DNA from: Bacteroidales bacterium 45-6
Lineage (GTDB): Bacteria > Bacteroidota > Bacteroidia > Bacteroidales > Dysgonomonadaceae
Length of the DNA: 7,168 bases
Direction: 5' to 3'
Assembly (NCBI GenBank): GCA_001897035.1
Contig: MKRS01000525.1
Span: forward strand, 1 to 7,168
Part shown: positions 5,284-7,168 of the stretch, one piece after another
How positions within the stretch are numbered: the stretch's first letter is position 1
How the letters are laid out: the number at the start of each line of letters is the position of its first letter
The notes under the pieces: model-generated
The model's input: only the letters and a program-made list of their open reading frames with translations
What the model was told of the DNA's origin: nothing
Database searches by the model: none
Made by a program: the position numbers and the translations under genes

Positions 5284-7168
5284 TTAAAATTTAAAGTTAT
5301 AGGTTGCAGATGGGACAAACCGGAACAAATAAGTCATTTCCGCTTTCGTTGTATTGGGGTGATCGGGATCGTTCACAAAGTTGATTGCCCAGGGGTTTTT
5401 ATGCCCGTAAAAGTTGCAAATGGAGAAATTCCACTCACCGTACCATTTCTTGTTGGGTTTAGGCTTGGGTTTCAACGTAAGCGATACATCCATGCGGTGA
5501 TAGTCGGGCATACGGAACTCGTTGCGGTCGGAGTAGATGGGAACAACAATACCGCCTACTTCCATCCTCCCAATCGGGTAAGTGACGGGTTGCCCCGTGC
5601 AATAGATGAAGTTGGCACCAATGGACACGCGTTCGCTCAAGTCGTAGCTGCCCACCACATAAAACGTGTGCGGCCTGTCGTAAGGAGCCAAGTAGCTTTT
5701 GTTGTTGTTCACTCCATAGATTGTCCTTTCGGTGTGCGAATAGGTATAACTGATCCATCCGGTCAACTTTCCTTCGTTTTTCTGCAACAGGAATTCTGCG
5801 CCGTATGCGTGGGAGTGCCCGAACCGGAGCTGCCCCTCGAGCTTCGGGTTCAGCAACAAGTCGGCATGATCTTTAAAGTCGATGGTGTTTTCCATCTTCT
5901 TGTAGAACAGCTCTACCGACCCTTCCACCTTGTTGTCGGCAAAATTGCGGAAATAGCCCAAGGCGAATTGGTCGCAACTTTGGGGCTTGACGTTTTTCCC
6001 GGAAGTGAACCACAAGTCGAGCGGAGTGCCGGCCGTGGAGTTGGAGGCCATCTGCAAGAACTGGTAGGTGCGGGCATAGCTCGCTTTCACGGATGATTTC
6101 TCGCTGAGCCGGTAGTTGACTCCCAATCGTGGCGAAAGACGGTAATAAGTCTTGATGACTTGCCCCGACTTGTAAATGGTGGAGTCGGTGACATTGTAGT
6201 TTTCATCAAAATGATAGACTGTGCCCTTTCCGATGCTCGAAAATCCGGTTAGCCTCAGTCCCACTTTGCCAGACAAGTTATCGCTGATTTTGACCTCATC
6301 CGAAAGATAAAGAGCATGTTCAAAGGCATTTATATCGGGAAGATTATAGTCCTCATAAGCGGTGGTCGTGTTTTTAAAGGAAACGTTTCCCGGCTTCAAG
6401 TTGTGTAGGGTGCTGTTGTAGCCGAACTTGAGCGTATTTTCGGGGGTAATATACCACGAAAAGTCGGCCTTCAAGCTCAAGTCTTTCATAAAATATTTCC
6501 ACTGGATACCCGTTCCGTTTTCGGGTGTGCTTTCCAAGTTGTAGTTGTAGTTGCTGTAGATCAGCGAAAAATTGCTGAACATCTTGGGTGAAAACAGGTG
6601 ATTCCAACGGGTGGTGAAAGTGGAGTTGCCAAAACTGAATCCGGCATCTTTGTTCTTAAATACATCCTGCCCCAAATATCCTGAAATGAAGAGGCGGTTG
6701 TTGTCATCGAACCGATGGTTGATTTTTGCATTCAGGTCGTAGAAATAGAGCGTGTTGTCCTTGACATCCTTGTCGGAAGAGAGCTTCAGGAACATATCGG
6801 CATAAGTGCGGCGGGCGGAAACGATGTAGGATGTTTTGTCCGACCCGATCGGGCCTTCCAACGTCAACCTGCTCGAAATAAGCCCAACACCTCCACTTCC
6901 TGCAAACTTTTTCGAATTACCGTCCTTCATCTGCACATCAAGCAGGGAAGAGAGGCGGCCTTCGTAAGTGGCGGGAATATCTCCTTTGTAGAGCGTCATG
7001 TTCTTGATGGCGTCGTTGTTGAATACCGAGAAAAAGCCCATCAAGTGGGAGGCATTATACACGGTAGCCTCGTCGAGCACAATCAGGTTCTGGTCCACGC
7101 CCCCACCTCGCACACTGAAACTGGAGGTTCCTTCGCCTGCCGAAATGACGCCGGGAAGCAATTGCACG
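5284..7168 (-). CDS. TonB-dependent outer-membrane receptor, N-terminus beyond window
   Basis: About 627 residues are visible, ending in TAA at 5284-5286; the frame stays open to the right edge, so the first visible codon (a GTG at 7165-7167, here internal Val) is not the start. The missing part would hold the signal peptide, probably a carboxypeptidase-regulatory-like domain, the TonB box and the first part of the plug. Visible plug landmarks are QLLPGVISAGEGTSSFSVRG, then DQNLIVLDEATVYNASH, LMGFFSVFN, LYKGDIPATYEGRLSSLLDV and KDGN; the rest is an alternating beta-barrel. Late-barrel signatures include LAPYDRPHTF and WNFSICNFYGHKNPWAI. The last residue is Phe after an alternating aromatic strand, the usual signal for BAM-dependent barrel insertion. 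The wording of the plug matches receptors paired with DUF4249 lipoproteins rather than the SusC type, and no SusD gene follows. It imports an unknown ligand powered by TonB-ExbBD. It is the upstream member of an operon with the lipoprotein gene at 4400-5278. Confidence 0.93.
   Translation of the reverse strand, partial: VQLLPGVISAGEGTSSFSVRGGGVDQNLIVLDEATVYNASHLMGFFSVFNNDAIKNMTLYKGDIPATYEGRLSSLLDVQMKDGNSKKFAGSGGVGLISSRLTLEGPIGSDKTSYIVSARRTYADMFLKLSSDKDVKDNTLYFYDLNAKINHRFDDNNRLFISGYLGQDVFKNKDAGFSFGNSTFTTRWNHLFSPKMFSNFSLIYSNYNYNLESTPENGTGIQWKYFMKDLSLKADFSWYITPENTLKFGYNSTLHNLKPGNVSFKNTTTAYEDYNLPDINAFEHALYLSDEVKISDNLSGKVGLRLTGFSSIGKGTVYHFDENYNVTDSTIYKSGQVIKTYYRLSPRLGVNYRLSEKSSVKASYARTYQFLQMASNSTAGTPLDLWFTSGKNVKPQSCDQFALGYFRNFADNKVEGSVELFYKKMENTIDFKDHADLLLNPKLEGQLRFGHSHAYGAEFLLQKNEGKLTGWISYTYSHTERTIYGVNNNKSYLAPYDRPHTFYVVGSYDLSERVSIGANFIYCTGQPVTYPIGRMEVGGIVVPIYSDRNEFRMPDYHRMDVSLTLKPKPKPNKKWYGEWNFSICNFYGHKNPWAINFVNDPDHPNTTKAEMTYLFRFVPSATYNFKF

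Noticed and set aside
5278..6096. Plus-strand open frame (272 codons) opposite the TonB-dependent receptor
   Set aside because: Antisense to a well-supported receptor gene, with no recognisable family features, promoter or ribosome site.

Overview
The window looks like a chromosomal segment from a member of the Bacteroidota, probably order Bacteroidales. The evidence is threefold. A TonB-dependent receptor (TBDR) is paired with a DUF4249-type lipoprotein. Two intergenic sites match the Bacteroidota sigma-ABfr promoter pattern (TTG, a spacer of about 20 nt, then TAnnTTTG). The starts lack a clear Shine-Dalgarno sequence and instead have A/T-rich leaders. I cannot name the genus.

Layout from left to right. 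(1) 1-422, minus strand: the N-terminal half of MenB (1,4-dihydroxy-2-naphthoyl-CoA synthase, menaquinone synthesis), running off the left edge. (2) 423-654: an intergenic stretch with a good menB promoter, a perfect 14-bp palindrome upstream of it, and a hairpin that probably terminates the next gene. (3) 655-2814, minus: a complete 719-residue EF-G paralogue of the EF-G2/FusA2 kind. All translocase domains are present, but the GTPase motifs are degenerate (G3 reads DCPDSDDF instead of DTPGHVDF; G4 reads NQLD instead of NKxD). (4) 2815-3137: an A/T-rich divergent promoter region with a degenerate CGCAAAG/CGCAGAG-type repeat and a good hemW promoter. (5) 3138-4265, plus: complete HemW, a radical-SAM heme chaperone. 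(6) 4266-4399: a convergent spacer with a degenerate 8-bp tandem repeat and two small hairpins. (7) 4400-5278, minus: a DUF4249-family surface lipoprotein. (8) 5284-7168, minus: a TBDR lacking its N-terminus at the right edge. It lies 5 nt upstream of the lipoprotein gene and almost certainly shares its operon.

Functionally, the right part is an outer-membrane uptake unit (TBDR plus lipoprotein) of unknown substrate. The left and middle hold housekeeping genes for respiratory cofactors (menaquinone, heme handling) and an alternative translation translocase. The genes form at least four transcription units: TBDR-DUF4249, hemW, fusA2 and menB. The most interesting gene is the EF-G paralogue, because its sequence predicts a translocase with impaired or absent GTP hydrolysis. 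This matches what is known of Bacteroides EF-G2, so the class is not new. I see no CRISPR array, tRNA, rRNA, transposase or other clear mobile element, and no convincing undescribed multi-gene system.
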